The notes below the pieces were generated by a model. The model saw only the letters and a program-made list of their open reading frames with translations, was not told the origin of the DNA and did no database searches. Below, piece after piece: positions 17,537 through 26,788 of a stretch of DNA of 64,000 bases (position 1 is the stretch's first letter; each line of letters begins with the position of its first letter). Both the position numbers and the translations under genes were made by a program. The DNA comes from Gemmatimonadota bacterium (GTDB taxonomy: Bacteria; Gemmatimonadota; Gemmatimonadetes; Gemmatimonadales; GWC2-71-9), in contig VGVQ01000002.1 in assembly GCA_016874005.1 (NCBI GenBank), forward strand, positions 124,001 through 188,000. Reading direction: 5' to 3'.

Positions 17537-18982
17537 TCATGGTACCGGACGCCGCCGGGTCAGCGCCTCCACCTCGTCGATCTCGCGCGGGGCGAGACTG
17601 ATCCGCTCCAGGCCCCGCGGGGTGATCAGGTAGGAGTCCTCGATCCGCACCCCGGTCCCCTGGTATCTCTCCACCACCGGTCCCACCCGTTTGATGAAGG
17701 CTCGGTTCTTGGGGGTATCCGGCAGGATGTCGAGCAGTTGCTTGTGGATGTAGAGGCCGGGCTCGATCACGAATGCGTCGCCCACCGCGAAGTTGCCGTA
17801 GTAGGCCTGGGCCGGATCGTGGACCTCGAGGCCGAGCCCATGGCTAATCCCGTGGATCATGAAGAGGCTGGCCTGGGTGCACCCGCCGGGGTTCGCGTTG
17901 CAGTCGACCGGCCAGGCCGGGTCGTAGCTGGCATCGGCCGACTCGATCAGACCCAGCGCGGCGAGCCCACGGGCACGGACCGCCACCGAGCTGTCAGCAG
18001 CCAGCCTGAACGACATCCCGGGTTTGGAATTCCGTTCGGCCGCGGCTTGGGCGTCGCGGACCAGCTGGTAGATGGCTCGCTGCTCGGCCGTGAAGGTCCC
18101 ACTCACCGGCAGGGTCCTGGTCACGTCCGCCGTGTACCCCTGGAACTCGGCGCCGGCGTCGATGACGACCACGTCGCCCGGCTCCATCTTCCGGCGGTTC
18201 TTCATGTAGTGGAGTTGGAGGGTCAGTGGACCCGAGCCGACGATGGCCCCATAGGCCGGCCGTTCCGAGCCGAGCCGGCGGAAGGTGTAGTCGATGATGG
18301 CCTGGAGGTCATACTCGTGCATGCCGGGATCGATCCGCCGCATCAGCTCGGTATGACCCTCGGCCGAGATCTCAGCCGCCCGTCGGATCAGCGCCATTTC
18401 GGTCTCCGACTTCCTGGCGCGGAGGCGGTCGACGATCGGGTGGCCGTTCTTGACCTCGAGCCCGCCGTGACGCGCCGCCAGGCCCCGAACGAACTGTCCG
18501 CCTCGGGTCAGGGAATCCTGTGCCGCGAAGTCGGCCGCGGCGAAATCTCGGAGGTCGTAGACGGTCCGGTTCCCGGCGCCGACCAGCGAGTCGACGAAGG
18601 AAGCCAGCGCTTCGATCGGCCGCGCGGTGAGACCGTACTCGGTGGCCAGCGCCAGGGAGTCAGGCTCGGCGCCGTAGTAGATGGCCCGGCGGGCCGGCGA
18701 CCGCGCCACGAAGAGCGTCGCGGTGCCGCGGCCGCCCCGAACGGGCATCACCAGCGCGGCGTTAGGGTAGAGATAGCCGGTGAGGTACCGGAAGGCCGGC
18801 AGTTGATAGAATGGGCCGAAATCGGTGGTCGGGGTCACCCCGCCAAAAGCCAGGACGACTCCGCTGCCGACTCGTTCGGCCAGGGCCGCTCGCCGAGCCT
18901 GGTACTCGCCTGGATCGATGGCGCGGCTCGGGACCGCGGCCGGAGCCGCCTGGAGGATCAAGGACGCGAGCAACGCACTCAC
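17537..18982 (-). CDS. Exported aminopeptidase P / Xaa-Pro aminopeptidase (M24B)
   Basis: 481 aa from the GTG at 18982, which begins a signal-peptide-like stretch (SALLASLILQAAPAAVPS); an in-frame GTG at 19036 would add 18 residues. The family removes an N-terminal residue preceding proline using two metal ions. The pita-bread metal ligands are visible in order: VIDAGAEFQGY (Asp), TADVTRT (Asp), HGISHGLGLEVHD (His), FVIEPGLY (Glu) and RIEDSYL (Glu). An AMP_N-type domain precedes. A Cys pair (PVDCNANPGGCTQ) inserted before the His motif suggests a disulfide, which fits export. Confidence 0.9.
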   Translation of the reverse strand: MSALLASLILQAAPAAVPSRAIDPGEYQARRAALAERVGSGVVLAFGGVTPTTDFGPFYQLPAFRYLTGYLYPNAALVMPVRGGRGTATLFVARSPARRAIYYGAEPDSLALATEYGLTARPIEALASFVDSLVGAGNRTVYDLRDFAAADFAAQDSLTRGGQFVRGLAARHGGLEVKNGHPIVDRLRARKSETEMALIRRAAEISAEGHTELMRRIDPGMHEYDLQAIIDYTFRRLGSERPAYGAIVGSGPLTLQLHYMKNRRKMEPGDVVVIDAGAEFQGYTADVTRTLPVSGTFTAEQRAIYQLVRDAQAAAERNSKPGMSFRLAADSSVAVRARGLAALGLIESADASYDPAWPVDCNANPGGCTQASLFMIHGISHGLGLEVHDPAQAYYGNFAVGDAFVIEPGLYIHKQLLDILPDTPKNRAFIKRVGPVVERYQGTGVRIEDSYLITPRGLERISLAPREIDEVEALTRRRPVP

Positions 18983-19106
18983 CGAATGGCTCCGGTCATT
19001 GGGATGTCTCAACGCTACCGAGGCGGCGACCTTCACGCCATCGGGCGATCCGCGGGCGGTCCCCGCTCCCGTCGGGTCGCGCGGCGTCCTTCACCGTCCC
19101 AGCGCC

Positions 19107-19739
19107 ATGTCGTATCTTGCAACCATGGTCCCCAATCGGCGCGGCGCGCCGTCGCTGGGGCGGTTCCTCCTGGGTGCCGCCATGCCGTTCCTCCTCGAGC
19201 CTGCGGTCGGATCGGCCCAGGCAGTCCCCCGGCCGCCGGTCGCGGCACCGGACGCGGAGTTCATGGCCGGGATGATCCCGCACCACGCCCAGGCGGTGAA
19301 GATCGCCCGCTGGGCGGCGACCCACGGCGCCCGGCCCGACATCCGGGTCCTGTCGGAGCGGATCGTGGTGGCGCAGCAAGATGAGATCGGGCTGATCCAG
19401 ACCTGGCTCGCCGATCGCGGCCTCCCGGTTCCTCAGGCCGACGCGACCCACCATCGGATGACGATGAACGGGGCCGAGCACTCGATGTTGATGCCCGGCA
19501 TGCTCACGGACGAGGAACTGGCTCAATTGGAGCGCAGTCGCGGGTCGGCGTTCGACCGGTTGTTTCTCTCCTTCATGATCCAACACCACGAAGGCGCCTT
19601 GACCATGGTCGATCGCCTGTTCGCGGCCGACGGCGCCGGGCAGGATGAGGTGGTGTTTCGGTTCGCGTCGGATGTCTACGCCGACCAGAGCACGGAAATC
19701 GACCGGATGCAGAAGATGTTGGCTACCCTTCCCCAGTGA
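19107..19739 (+). CDS. DUF305 family exported protein
   Basis: 210 aa (205 if the second ATG at 19125 is used). The N-terminus has a hydrophobic leader (FLLGAAMPFLLEPAVGSAQA) predicting export. The DUF305 signature occurs twice, as usual: MAGMIPHHAQAVKIARWAA and LFLSFMIQHHEGALTMVDRL, each with paired His in a four-helix, ferritin-like arrangement. Met/His-rich DUF305 proteins are often linked to copper handling, but no copper genes are adjacent. Eleven bases before the LVIVD lipoprotein gene, so probably one transcript. Confidence 0.88.
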   Translation: MSYLATMVPNRRGAPSLGRFLLGAAMPFLLEPAVGSAQAVPRPPVAAPDAEFMAGMIPHHAQAVKIARWAATHGARPDIRVLSERIVVAQQDEIGLIQTWLADRGLPVPQADATHHRMTMNGAEHSMLMPGMLTDEELAQLERSRGSAFDRLFLSFMIQHHEGALTMVDRLFAADGAGQDEVVFRFASDVYADQSTEIDRMQKMLATLPQ

Positions 19740-19749
19740 CGAGGTTCCC

Positions 19750-21570
19750 ATGATCCCCGCGGCTCGGCCTCTGCTCGGAACCCTCGTCGTGACCGCGCTC
19801 ACGGCGTGTTTTTCGGCGACCTCCTCGGGACCCAACGGCTCACCGGCGCCCGCGCCCGACCTTTCGGCCGCGCCGCCGGGCCCGGACCCCCGGGTCGGGC
19901 TCAAGGCGGGGAAAGCGGATGCGGGCGTGGCTCGGTGGAACATGCGCCTGGTGTCCAACACCCCGTCGCCCGCGGCCTTCGACGGGGTGAGCAACTCGGA
20001 CCTGGCGTTCCGGGGGAACTACGTCTTCCAGGGCAACTATAACGGCTTCATGGTTTGGGACATGGCCGACGCGGCCCGGCCACGGCTGGTGAAGCCGTTC
20101 GTCTGTCCCGCCTCGCAGAGCGACGTGTCGGTCTACGGCAACCTGCTCTTCGTATCGGGAGAAGGTCTCACCGGTCGCCTCGACTGCGGGAGCCAAGGAG
20201 TTGCCGAGGCGGTGAGTCACCACCGGCTGCGGGGGATCCGGATCTTCGAGGCGACCGACGTCACCAACCCCAAGTACATCGCCAACGTGCAGACCTGCCG
20301 CGGGTCGCACACCCACACCGTGGTCACGGACCCGAAGGACAAGGACCACGTGTACATCTACGTCTCGGGTTCGGCTGGGGTCCGGCCGGCGGAGGAGCTT
20401 CCGGGATGCTCGGAGCTGATGCCCGAGAAAGATCCCAACAGCGCCCTCTTCCGGATCGAAGTGATCAAGGTGCCTCTGGCCAACCCATCCGCCGCGGCGA
20501 TCGTGAGTTCACCGCGGATCTTCCAGGATCTCGTGGCGGCCCCTCGACACGCCGCGGCCGCGGTCGACTCGGCCGAGCGGGCCCGAGCGGCGGCGGCCGG
20601 CCAGCCCCGAGCGACGCGGCCGCCCCGCCCAGGCCAGGGCCGGGGGCCGACCCAATGTCACGACATCACCGTGTATCCTGCCATCGGGCTGGCCGGCGGT
20701 GCCTGTGGCGGCTACGGGCTCCTCCTCGACATCAGCGACGCGGCGAACCCGGTGCGGATCGGCGCCGCGGCGGACTCCAACTTCTCTTTCTGGCATTCGG
20801 CGACGTTCAGCAACGACGGCTCGAAGATCCTCTTCACCGACGAGTGGGGCGGCGGCTCGGCGCCGCGATGCCGGGTCACCGACAAGTACGAGTGGGGTGC
20901 CAACGCGATCTTCACGCTCGAGAACCGGGAGATGAAGTTCAAGAGCTACTACAAGATGCCGGCCCCGCAGACGACGCTGGAAAACTGCGTCGCCCACAAC
21001 GGCTCCCTGATTCCGATTCCCGGCCGCGACGTGATGGTCCAGGGGTGGTACCAGGGAGGGATCTCGGTGTTCGACTGGACCGACCCCGCCAAGCCGTTCG
21101 AGATCGCCTTCTACGACCGCGGGCCGGTCGACTCGACCCGGCTGGTGAGCGGCGGCTCGTGGTCGGTGTACTGGTACAACGGGTACATGGTCAGTTCGGA
21201 GATCGCCCGCGGGCTCGACATCTTCGAGTTGCAGCCGAGCGGCTTCCTGACCCAGAACGAAATCGACGCGGCCAGGACCGTCCGGTTCGAGTACCTCAAC
21301 GCTCAAGAGCAGCCGCGGATCGTGTGGCCCGCCAGCTTCGCGTTGTCGCGGGCGTATCTCGATCAGCTCGACCGGGGGCGCGGCCTTCCGGCCGACAAGA
21401 TCGCGGCGGCCCGCTCCGAGTTGACCAGGGCGGAGCGCCTAACGGGCACCGCTCGGCGCGACGCGCTCAACGCGCTGGCCGGGAGGCTCCATCAAGACGC
21501 CCGGGGAGCGGCGATGGAACCGAAGGTGCATCTGGCGGCGTCATCGGTCGGAGATCTGGCCAGCCGGTAA
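19750..21570 (+). CDS. LVIVD-repeat beta-propeller lipoprotein
   Basis: 606 aa. Signal peptide with lipobox LTAC. The body holds LVIVD-like propeller blades, each with a 'V.D.s.p..P....' rhythm: GFMVWDMADAARPRLVKPF, GIRIFEATDVTNPKYIANV, GLLLDISDAANPVRIGAA, GISVFDWTDPAKPFEIAFY. A low-complexity Ala/Arg/Pro insert (about residues 265-300) interrupts the propeller. A C-terminal ~100-residue helical tail follows. Such proteins sit on the cell surface; function is not known. Downstream of DUF305 by ten bases. Confidence 0.85.
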   Translation: MIPAARPLLGTLVVTALTACFSATSSGPNGSPAPAPDLSAAPPGPDPRVGLKAGKADAGVARWNMRLVSNTPSPAAFDGVSNSDLAFRGNYVFQGNYNGFMVWDMADAARPRLVKPFVCPASQSDVSVYGNLLFVSGEGLTGRLDCGSQGVAEAVSHHRLRGIRIFEATDVTNPKYIANVQTCRGSHTHTVVTDPKDKDHVYIYVSGSAGVRPAEELPGCSELMPEKDPNSALFRIEVIKVPLANPSAAAIVSSPRIFQDLVAAPRHAAAAVDSAERARAAAAGQPRATRPPRPGQGRGPTQCHDITVYPAIGLAGGACGGYGLLLDISDAANPVRIGAAADSNFSFWHSATFSNDGSKILFTDEWGGGSAPRCRVTDKYEWGANAIFTLENREMKFKSYYKMPAPQTTLENCVAHNGSLIPIPGRDVMVQGWYQGGISVFDWTDPAKPFEIAFYDRGPVDSTRLVSGGSWSVYWYNGYMVSSEIARGLDIFELQPSGFLTQNEIDAARTVRFEYLNAQEQPRIVWPASFALSRAYLDQLDRGRGLPADKIAAARSELTRAERLTGTARRDALNALAGRLHQDARGAAMEPKVHLAASSVGDLASR

Positions 21571-21586
21571 CGGCCGCAACGAGCGA

Positions 21587-22168
21587 ATGACCTCCCGAGG
21601 ACGTCGACCGGCCGAGCCGACCTTCTTTGCCACGCCCGCCAGGTTTCGGGCCTGGCTCGAACGGCACCACGGCTCGGCGCGGGAGCTGACCGTCGGCTTC
21701 TACAAGGTCGGCTCGGGCCAGCCCAGCATCACCTGGCCGGAATCGGTCGATCAGGCGCTCTGCTTCGGCTGGATCGACGGGATCCGGCGAGCCCGCGACG
21801 AGGAGAGTTACACCATCCGGTTTTCACCACGACGGCCAACCAGCAACTGGAGCGACATCAACATCGCCAAGGTCGCGGAGTTGGAGAGGCAGGGCCTGAT
21901 GCGACCCGCCGGCCGCCTGGCGTTCGACCAACGGCGACCGGGGGAGCGGGCGCCTTACTCCTATCAGCATCGATACCGAACCCGCCTCGAGCCCGGCCAG
22001 CGACGGCGATTCCGACGCAACACCGCTGCCTGGGCGTTCTTCCAGCGCCAGCCGGTCTCCTATCGGCAGAGCATGGTGTTCTGGATCACCGGCGCCAAGC
22101 GGCCGGAGACGAAGGCGGCCCGGCTCGAGCGGCTCATCGCGGCTTGCGGGATGGAGCGTCGGGTGTGA
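21587..22168 (+). CDS. YdeI/OmpD-associated family protein
   Basis: 193 aa. Matches the YdeI/OmpD-associated family: FFATPARFRAWLERHHGSARELTVGF at the N-terminus, then WPESVDQALCFGWIDGIRR, the most conserved core, followed by the FSPRRPTSNWSDINIAKVAEL segment. Soluble, no signal peptide. Function is poorly defined in the family, with links to envelope stress and antimicrobial tolerance. Starts 16 bases after the LVIVD lipoprotein gene, so could be co-transcribed. Confidence 0.9.
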   Translation: MTSRGRRPAEPTFFATPARFRAWLERHHGSARELTVGFYKVGSGQPSITWPESVDQALCFGWIDGIRRARDEESYTIRFSPRRPTSNWSDINIAKVAELERQGLMRPAGRLAFDQRRPGERAPYSYQHRYRTRLEPGQRRRFRRNTAAWAFFQRQPVSYRQSMVFWITGAKRPETKAARLERLIAACGMERRV

Positions 22169-22221
22169 CGGAGGGGGCGGTAGCCGAGTATCAGGACGGA
22201 TCAATCGGGCATCGGGGACGG

Positions 22222-22632
22222 ATGGTTCGGACTCTACTCACAGCAGTCATGGGTCTCGGGATGGCGGCCTGCAACACGAGCCCGAGCGAGGCATTGCTCG
22301 GGCCCTGGCGTTCCGACGGATTCAACATGCTGGTGACCGCCGACAGCACCGCGGTCTGGGGCAATTGCTCGACCGGGACCATACCGGGTCGGTTGGCGGT
22401 CGATGCCGTCGGGAGGTTCCAGGCCACCTTCGACTACCGTTTTACCCCAGGGATCCCCGGCGGCGCCCGGGTCGATCGGCTCCTCCTGACCGGTCAACTG
22501 CACGGCAACGAACTCGAGGTATCCCTCGACGCCATGGGCGGGGCCCCGCCCCTCAACTACCGGCTGGAGCGGGGCCCCGGAATGCCCTACCTGCCCTGCC
22601 CGACGTTCTCACCGGGCTCCCCGACACCCTAG
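22222..22632 (+). CDS. Small predicted lipoprotein, unknown function
   Basis: 136 aa from the ATG at 22222; an in-frame ATG 78 bases earlier lies inside the YdeI-family gene and would add a polar stretch before the signal peptide. The leader MVRTLLTAVMGLGMAAC resembles a lipobox signal with Met at -3. The mature chain is beta-rich (LLGPWRSDGFNMLVTAD, then RVDRLLLTGQLHGNELEVSL), like small lipocalin-type proteins, but I do not recognise a family. The last four bases overlap the convergent DinB gene. Confidence 0.65.
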   Translation: MVRTLLTAVMGLGMAACNTSPSEALLGPWRSDGFNMLVTADSTAVWGNCSTGTIPGRLAVDAVGRFQATFDYRFTPGIPGGARVDRLLLTGQLHGNELEVSLDAMGGAPPLNYRLERGPGMPYLPCPTFSPGSPTP

Positions 22633-23165
22633 CGCGACCAGGGCGGCACGATCCCGTTCATCCGGGCATAGGCGATCGATTGGCCAAGGTGCTCGTTCAT
22701 GTGGGTCACCAGCTGGAGCAGCACCGACCACTGCGGCACCTGTCGGCCATACTGCCTGGTCGTCGCCGACGGGTCGGCGAGTCGGGCCACCACCGACCGG
22801 ACGTGATCACGCGACTCTTTGAGCCGGGCTACCAGGTGGGCTTTGTCGCCGAGGTCCTCGGCGGCGTCGCCGTCGCGTCCGTCGGGGGCCGGCGCGCCCA
22901 AACTGGTCGCCGGGTAGAGATAGTTGTACCGGGCCACGTGGCCGAACACCTTGGCCACGGTCATGACGCCCGGGCCCGGGCTCCAGGCGTACTTGTCCGC
23001 CGGCATCGCCTCGGCGAGGGCGATGAACTTCTCCATCGATTCGTCGAAGTGTCGGATCACTTCCGACACGAAACCCGGTGCCGTGCTCGGCGCGGCCGGC
23101 GCCTGGGCCGCCACCGGGCAGACCAAGGTCAGCAGGACCGTTGCCGTCGTTAGCGCAGTTCTCAT
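22629..23165 (-). CDS. Exported DinB-like four-helix protein
   Basis: 178 aa. Signal peptide MRTALTTATVLLTLVCPVAAQA. The mature part is a DinB-type helical bundle with the three likely metal-binding histidines in VFGHVARYN and HMNEHLGQSIAYAR. DinB-fold proteins include thiol transferases and damage-induced proteins, but the exported ones have no known role. Its ATG overlaps the TGA of the M14 peptidase gene (ATGA), so the two are co-translated. Confidence 0.87.
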   Translation of the reverse strand: MRTALTTATVLLTLVCPVAAQAPAAPSTAPGFVSEVIRHFDESMEKFIALAEAMPADKYAWSPGPGVMTVAKVFGHVARYNYLYPATSLGAPAPDGRDGDAAEDLGDKAHLVARLKESRDHVRSVVARLADPSATTRQYGRQVPQWSVLLQLVTHMNEHLGQSIAYARMNGIVPPWSR

Positions 23166-26104
23166 TGTCCGGACCTCCCGGTGACTGATGGGGTGGTAGT
23201 TGGGCGCGCCCCACTGTCGTTCCAGTTGAGCAGCGCGTTGAAGATCATCCCGAACTCGCCGTGGTTCTGCCACCGGTAGATCGGGTTGTTGGCGAACAGA
23301 ATCACCCGCCCCTGACCGTGCCGAGCCCGCTGGACATCGATCGCAAACGGTCGGTGGCGGAGCGAGTCGGCGCCGGTCATCAGCCCGGAGAGCACCGAGG
23401 ACGCACCGCCGACATACCGCGCCAGGACGTCGTCCTCGTTGGCGGTCCCGACCTTGAGCGGCTGGCCGCCGACGTATTTGATCGGCAGGATCCGGTCCTT
23501 GAAGCCGTAGAACACGGGGTGTTCGGGCTTGAGGATCTGGCCCTGCACCAACGGGCGCTGCGCCACCAGGCCAGGGACCGCCACCCTCTCGACGGTGCCG
23601 GCCCAACCGAAGTCGATCGGCAACCGGGCGGCTTCACCGACGGCAAGCAGGGTTCCGCCGCGCTCGAGGAATTCGGCGAACGCGTCGACGCCCCGCTGGC
23701 CGAACCCGCCGGTGACATCGTCGCTCTCGCCGTACATCCCGAGGAACTGGTACTTGTCGGTCTTCCGGTACGGGACCGGCTTGTCGCTGGGCGGCTGGAG
23801 CGCCACCGGGCGGCTCAGGTTCTGCTCGGCGATGAGGATGACGTCGTACTTGTCCCGGAGCCCGCCCTGGGCCAGTTGTTCCTTGTAGATGAGATCGAAC
23901 GGCACCCCGAATTTGTCGAAGGTGAGTCGATACCAGCCGAGGTTCTGGGTGCCGGCCCACTGCGAGTAGACCGCGATCCGGGGCGGGTCGGCGTCGTGGC
24001 TGGCGACGGCGGGCGGCGCGCCTAACGCCGCGCTCGTCAGCCCCAGATCCGTGGCCACCGCCCGCGCCGCGGCCACCTGGCCCGGATCGGTGACGATCAG
24101 GGAGCCGGCCGGAAACTCGACGCCTTCGGCGGTGAAGCTCCGCTGGGCCACCCGCATCGGCACCGACCGGAGCCGATACCGAAAGCTGATCATGTTGTTC
24201 GAGCCGTGATGAGCGACCGCCAGCGCCGCGGTGCCGGCCCCGACCGACCGGCCGACCGCGCTCGCCTTGTCGACCGGTGCCACCGGGACGGCGAGAATCG
24301 CCGAATCCGCCACCTCGACGACCTCGACGTTCATGGCCAGACCCATCGTCCAGCCGCTGTCGTCGTACGTGGTCAATCGGGCATCCGGAAATTGCTGCTT
24401 CTCGAGCAGGTTCTTGGCGAGCCGGCCGTAAGGCTGGTTCCGCTTGATCAGATAGGAGCCGGCCGGATAGGTCACGGTGTCGATCTTGAAGGCCTTGCCG
24501 GCGACGCCCACCTCGATCCGCTGGGTCCGGAGAATGTTGACCAACTCGGTCACCCGGGTCATGTCCCGCTGGACCGGAATCACGAATCCGAACGGCGCCT
24601 TGGTCCGACCTTCCTCGATCGAGTTCCTGGTCTTGACGAGGAAGTTCTCCAGAATGGTCGCCGGGAACATCGAGGCGAGCTGCAACGCCGAGAGCACGCC
24701 GGTCTGCATGTAATTGGCATTGGCGCGCCGGGTGAACTTGGCCGAGTCGTCCTTATCGATCGGGATTCCTCGGTACCATTCCCGCTCTTGGGCCCCGCCT
24801 CGGCCGGTCGGAATCGGCGACTGGGGTCGCGGCGGCGGCGTCGCGCGGGCGACGGTATCGCCCTTGGCCTTCGCGGAATCCGCTTTGGCCTTGGCCGAGT
24901 CCGCCTTGGCTTTGGCGGTGGCGGGGTCGTCGAGGTCCCGGCCCGACTGGGTCTCGTACATCCTCATGAGGCCGTTGTGGTTGTAGGCGATCGACCCCAA
25001 ATACCCCGGCGACCAGCCATCCATGAAGGCGTGGGTGTACACCCCCGGCATCCCGAACTTCGTCATCTGGGCCAGCTCGAAGTTGGCGAACCAGGGCAAC
25101 TCGGCGAACAGGAGCGGGTCGAGGTTGGGGTTCTGGGGCGCCGCGCCGCTGTAGCTGTAGAGGAGTGGAAGCGACTCGTGGAGATCGTGCATGATCGGCG
25201 GGTAAGCCGTGAAGTACCAATCGGCCAGGGCCCGCATCTGGACCAGCACCAGGTTGATATCGCGATTGTTGTCGTGGTAGGCGTAGCGGCCCCAATAGGG
25301 GACCGGCGGGGTGCTCTTGCTCGGCGGCAACGGCGGCGGCGGGCCGATCCGGGCCGTGTCGCGAGGGGGAGGCGGCGGCGGCTGGAAGGTCACCGGCAGC
25401 CCCAACTCCAGGTTGCGATGGAACCAATCGACGTTGCGATCCCGCCCGTCGGCATCGGCCGCCGGGGTCACCGACACGATGAGGTTCTCGCGGATCTGCG
25501 CCACGATCGACGAGGTCTCCGTCGCAAGCCGATAGACCAGCTCCATGACCATCTCGGACGGCCCGGTCTCGCCGCTGTGGAGCCCCGCCATCAGGTGATA
25601 GTGCGGTTTGCTGGTTCGGATCAACTCGGCCAACTCCGCTTCCGAGCGCCCCCGCGGATCGGCGAGCTTGGCCAGGTTTTGCCGGTTCTGGGCCAGTCGG
25701 GCCAAGTTCGCCTCGGAACTCACCCAGACCACGACCAGCTCCCGCCCTTCGTCCGACCGACCGATGGTCTCGACCTGGACCCGGGGAGTGGCCGCGGCGA
25801 GCGCCCGGTAGTACCGCAGCTGGTCGGCGTAGTAGGTCAGCCGTTTTGGGATGCCGATGTGGTAGCCCAGCACGTCCCGCGGCGTCGGTATCCCGTCGAC
25901 CAGCGGCAGGTGATCGACCAAGGGGCTCCCGAGTCGTGGATTCGGGAGCCACTCCCGATAGGCCTTCTCGAAGGTGGGATCCTGCTTCTGGGCAGGGTCA
26001 CGGGTTTGCACCGAGGCCTGGCCCGCTCCCCACGACGGCATGGCGAGGATGAGCAACCCGGTGGCGATGGTGGCGCGGATCGGTGCACGGCGTGGTATGG
26101 GCAC
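23162..26104 (-). CDS. Large exported M14-family metallopeptidase (zinc carboxypeptidase-like)
   Basis: 980 aa from a GTG at 26104 that opens a signal peptide (PIRATIATGLLILAMPSWGAGQA). The N-terminal third is a zinc carboxypeptidase domain: RSDEGRELVVVWVSSE, then LMAGLHSGETGPSEMVMEL (HxxE zinc ligands) and MHDLHESLPLLYSYSG with the third His. A Lys/Ala/Asp repeat insert (21-bp DNA repeats) and Pro-rich linker interrupt the middle. The last ~400 residues contain a glutamine-amidotransferase-like segment (DRILPIKYVGGQPLKVG, GQGRVILFANNPIYRW) often seen in such giants. Coupled to the DinB-like gene. Probably degrades peptides outside the cell. Confidence 0.87.
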   Translation of the reverse strand: MPIPRRAPIRATIATGLLILAMPSWGAGQASVQTRDPAQKQDPTFEKAYREWLPNPRLGSPLVDHLPLVDGIPTPRDVLGYHIGIPKRLTYYADQLRYYRALAAATPRVQVETIGRSDEGRELVVVWVSSEANLARLAQNRQNLAKLADPRGRSEAELAELIRTSKPHYHLMAGLHSGETGPSEMVMELVYRLATETSSIVAQIRENLIVSVTPAADADGRDRNVDWFHRNLELGLPVTFQPPPPPPRDTARIGPPPPLPPSKSTPPVPYWGRYAYHDNNRDINLVLVQMRALADWYFTAYPPIMHDLHESLPLLYSYSGAAPQNPNLDPLLFAELPWFANFELAQMTKFGMPGVYTHAFMDGWSPGYLGSIAYNHNGLMRMYETQSGRDLDDPATAKAKADSAKAKADSAKAKGDTVARATPPPRPQSPIPTGRGGAQEREWYRGIPIDKDDSAKFTRRANANYMQTGVLSALQLASMFPATILENFLVKTRNSIEEGRTKAPFGFVIPVQRDMTRVTELVNILRTQRIEVGVAGKAFKIDTVTYPAGSYLIKRNQPYGRLAKNLLEKQQFPDARLTTYDDSGWTMGLAMNVEVVEVADSAILAVPVAPVDKASAVGRSVGAGTAALAVAHHGSNNMISFRYRLRSVPMRVAQRSFTAEGVEFPAGSLIVTDPGQVAAARAVATDLGLTSAALGAPPAVASHDADPPRIAVYSQWAGTQNLGWYRLTFDKFGVPFDLIYKEQLAQGGLRDKYDVILIAEQNLSRPVALQPPSDKPVPYRKTDKYQFLGMYGESDDVTGGFGQRGVDAFAEFLERGGTLLAVGEAARLPIDFGWAGTVERVAVPGLVAQRPLVQGQILKPEHPVFYGFKDRILPIKYVGGQPLKVGTANEDDVLARYVGGASSVLSGLMTGADSLRHRPFAIDVQRARHGQGRVILFANNPIYRWQNHGEFGMIFNALLNWNDSGARPTTTPSVTGRSGQ
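24864..24926 (-). repeat. Three tandem 21-bp repeats inside the M14 peptidase gene
   Basis: Units start at 24864, 24885 and 24906 with near-identical sequence on the plus strand (TTGGCCTT-GC-GA-TCCGC). They encode KAKADSA heptads in the linker of the M14 protein. The exact 21-base period suggests recent slippage expansion; the heptads are likely a flexible or helical spacer. Confidence 0.75.
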
Positions 26105-26180
26105 GTTGGTCGGTTCCCGTCGGGCGACTTTGGATCTCGAAATATACCCGCCGCCAGGCCGCGGCAGGCCTAACGGCGAG

Positions 26181-26639
26181 TCATCCCCCGAACTGGCGGA
26201 GGTGATGGTCGGCATGGCGGTATGCCCACCGACCCCAGTCGGTCCGGGTCATCGGCCCGAAGCCCATGTGAGCGGGCGCCAACCGGTCCTCGGTCGCGCT
26301 TGAGAGACCAACCAAGCTGTCGATGCAGCGACGCCGGTCGCGCTCCAGGTCGCCCGGCTTGGTTCCCTCGAGCTTCGGATCGAACCCGGGCTTGGTCGGA
26401 TAGCCCTTGGGCCAGGGAAAGGGCAGGTAGAGCGCGATCCACTTTACCCATTGCACCGTCGCGGGATACTCGATGCCGGGAGGCACCCGGATGCCCTGAG
26501 CCCAATCGGTGGCGTCGGCGAGATGACAGAACATCTCCCCCACGGTCAGGGTGCCCCATCGCCGGGTCGCGGTGGCGGGAAGTGTTCGCAGCCGTTCGGC
26601 CAGCCGCTCAAGCGGGGCGGCTTCGAAGATGGTACTCAG
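26181..26639 (-). CDS. DinB-like (DUF1569-type) protein, possible CTG start
   Basis: About 152 aa of convincing protein: LSTIFEAAPLERLAERLRTL, then LTVGEMFCHLADATDWA and at the C-terminus RWAYRHADHHLRQFGG, giving the three His of a DinB-fold metal site. No ATG, GTG or TTG was found near the beginning of homology-like sequence. A GGAGG lies five bases before a CTG at 26639, so CTG is proposed as start. The alternative is the ATG at 26777, which adds 46 Arg/Gly-rich residues unlike the rest. Family role unknown. Divergent from the formate dehydrogenase operon. Confidence 0.72.
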   Translation of the reverse strand: MSTIFEAAPLERLAERLRTLPATATRRWGTLTVGEMFCHLADATDWAQGIRVPPGIEYPATVQWVKWIALYLPFPWPKGYPTKPGFDPKLEGTKPGDLERDRRRCIDSLVGLSSATEDRLAPAHMGFGPMTRTDWGRWAYRHADHHLRQFGG

Positions 26640-26788
26640 CGCGGCCTCCGGGTTTGGGCCTGGAAAGGGGCGAAGTCTATCGTGCCCCTTCGGACTCGTC
26701 CACCAGCCGCCGCCGGGTATCCCGGATCGCTTGCGTCGGCGCCCGGGTCGTCGGCATCTTTGGATCGTCGAAGCCACAAGGTATCTCC

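Noticed and set aside
17507-19384. 625-residue plus-strand open frame
   Set aside because: Antisense shadow of the aminopeptidase P gene, which has all metal ligands.
24206-26173. 655-residue plus-strand open frame
   Set aside because: Antisense shadow of the M14 peptidase gene; low-complexity charged sequence.
26168-26215. Upstream extension of the M14 peptidase to 26215
   Set aside because: The added residues precede a good signal peptide, and the GTG at 26104 explains export better.
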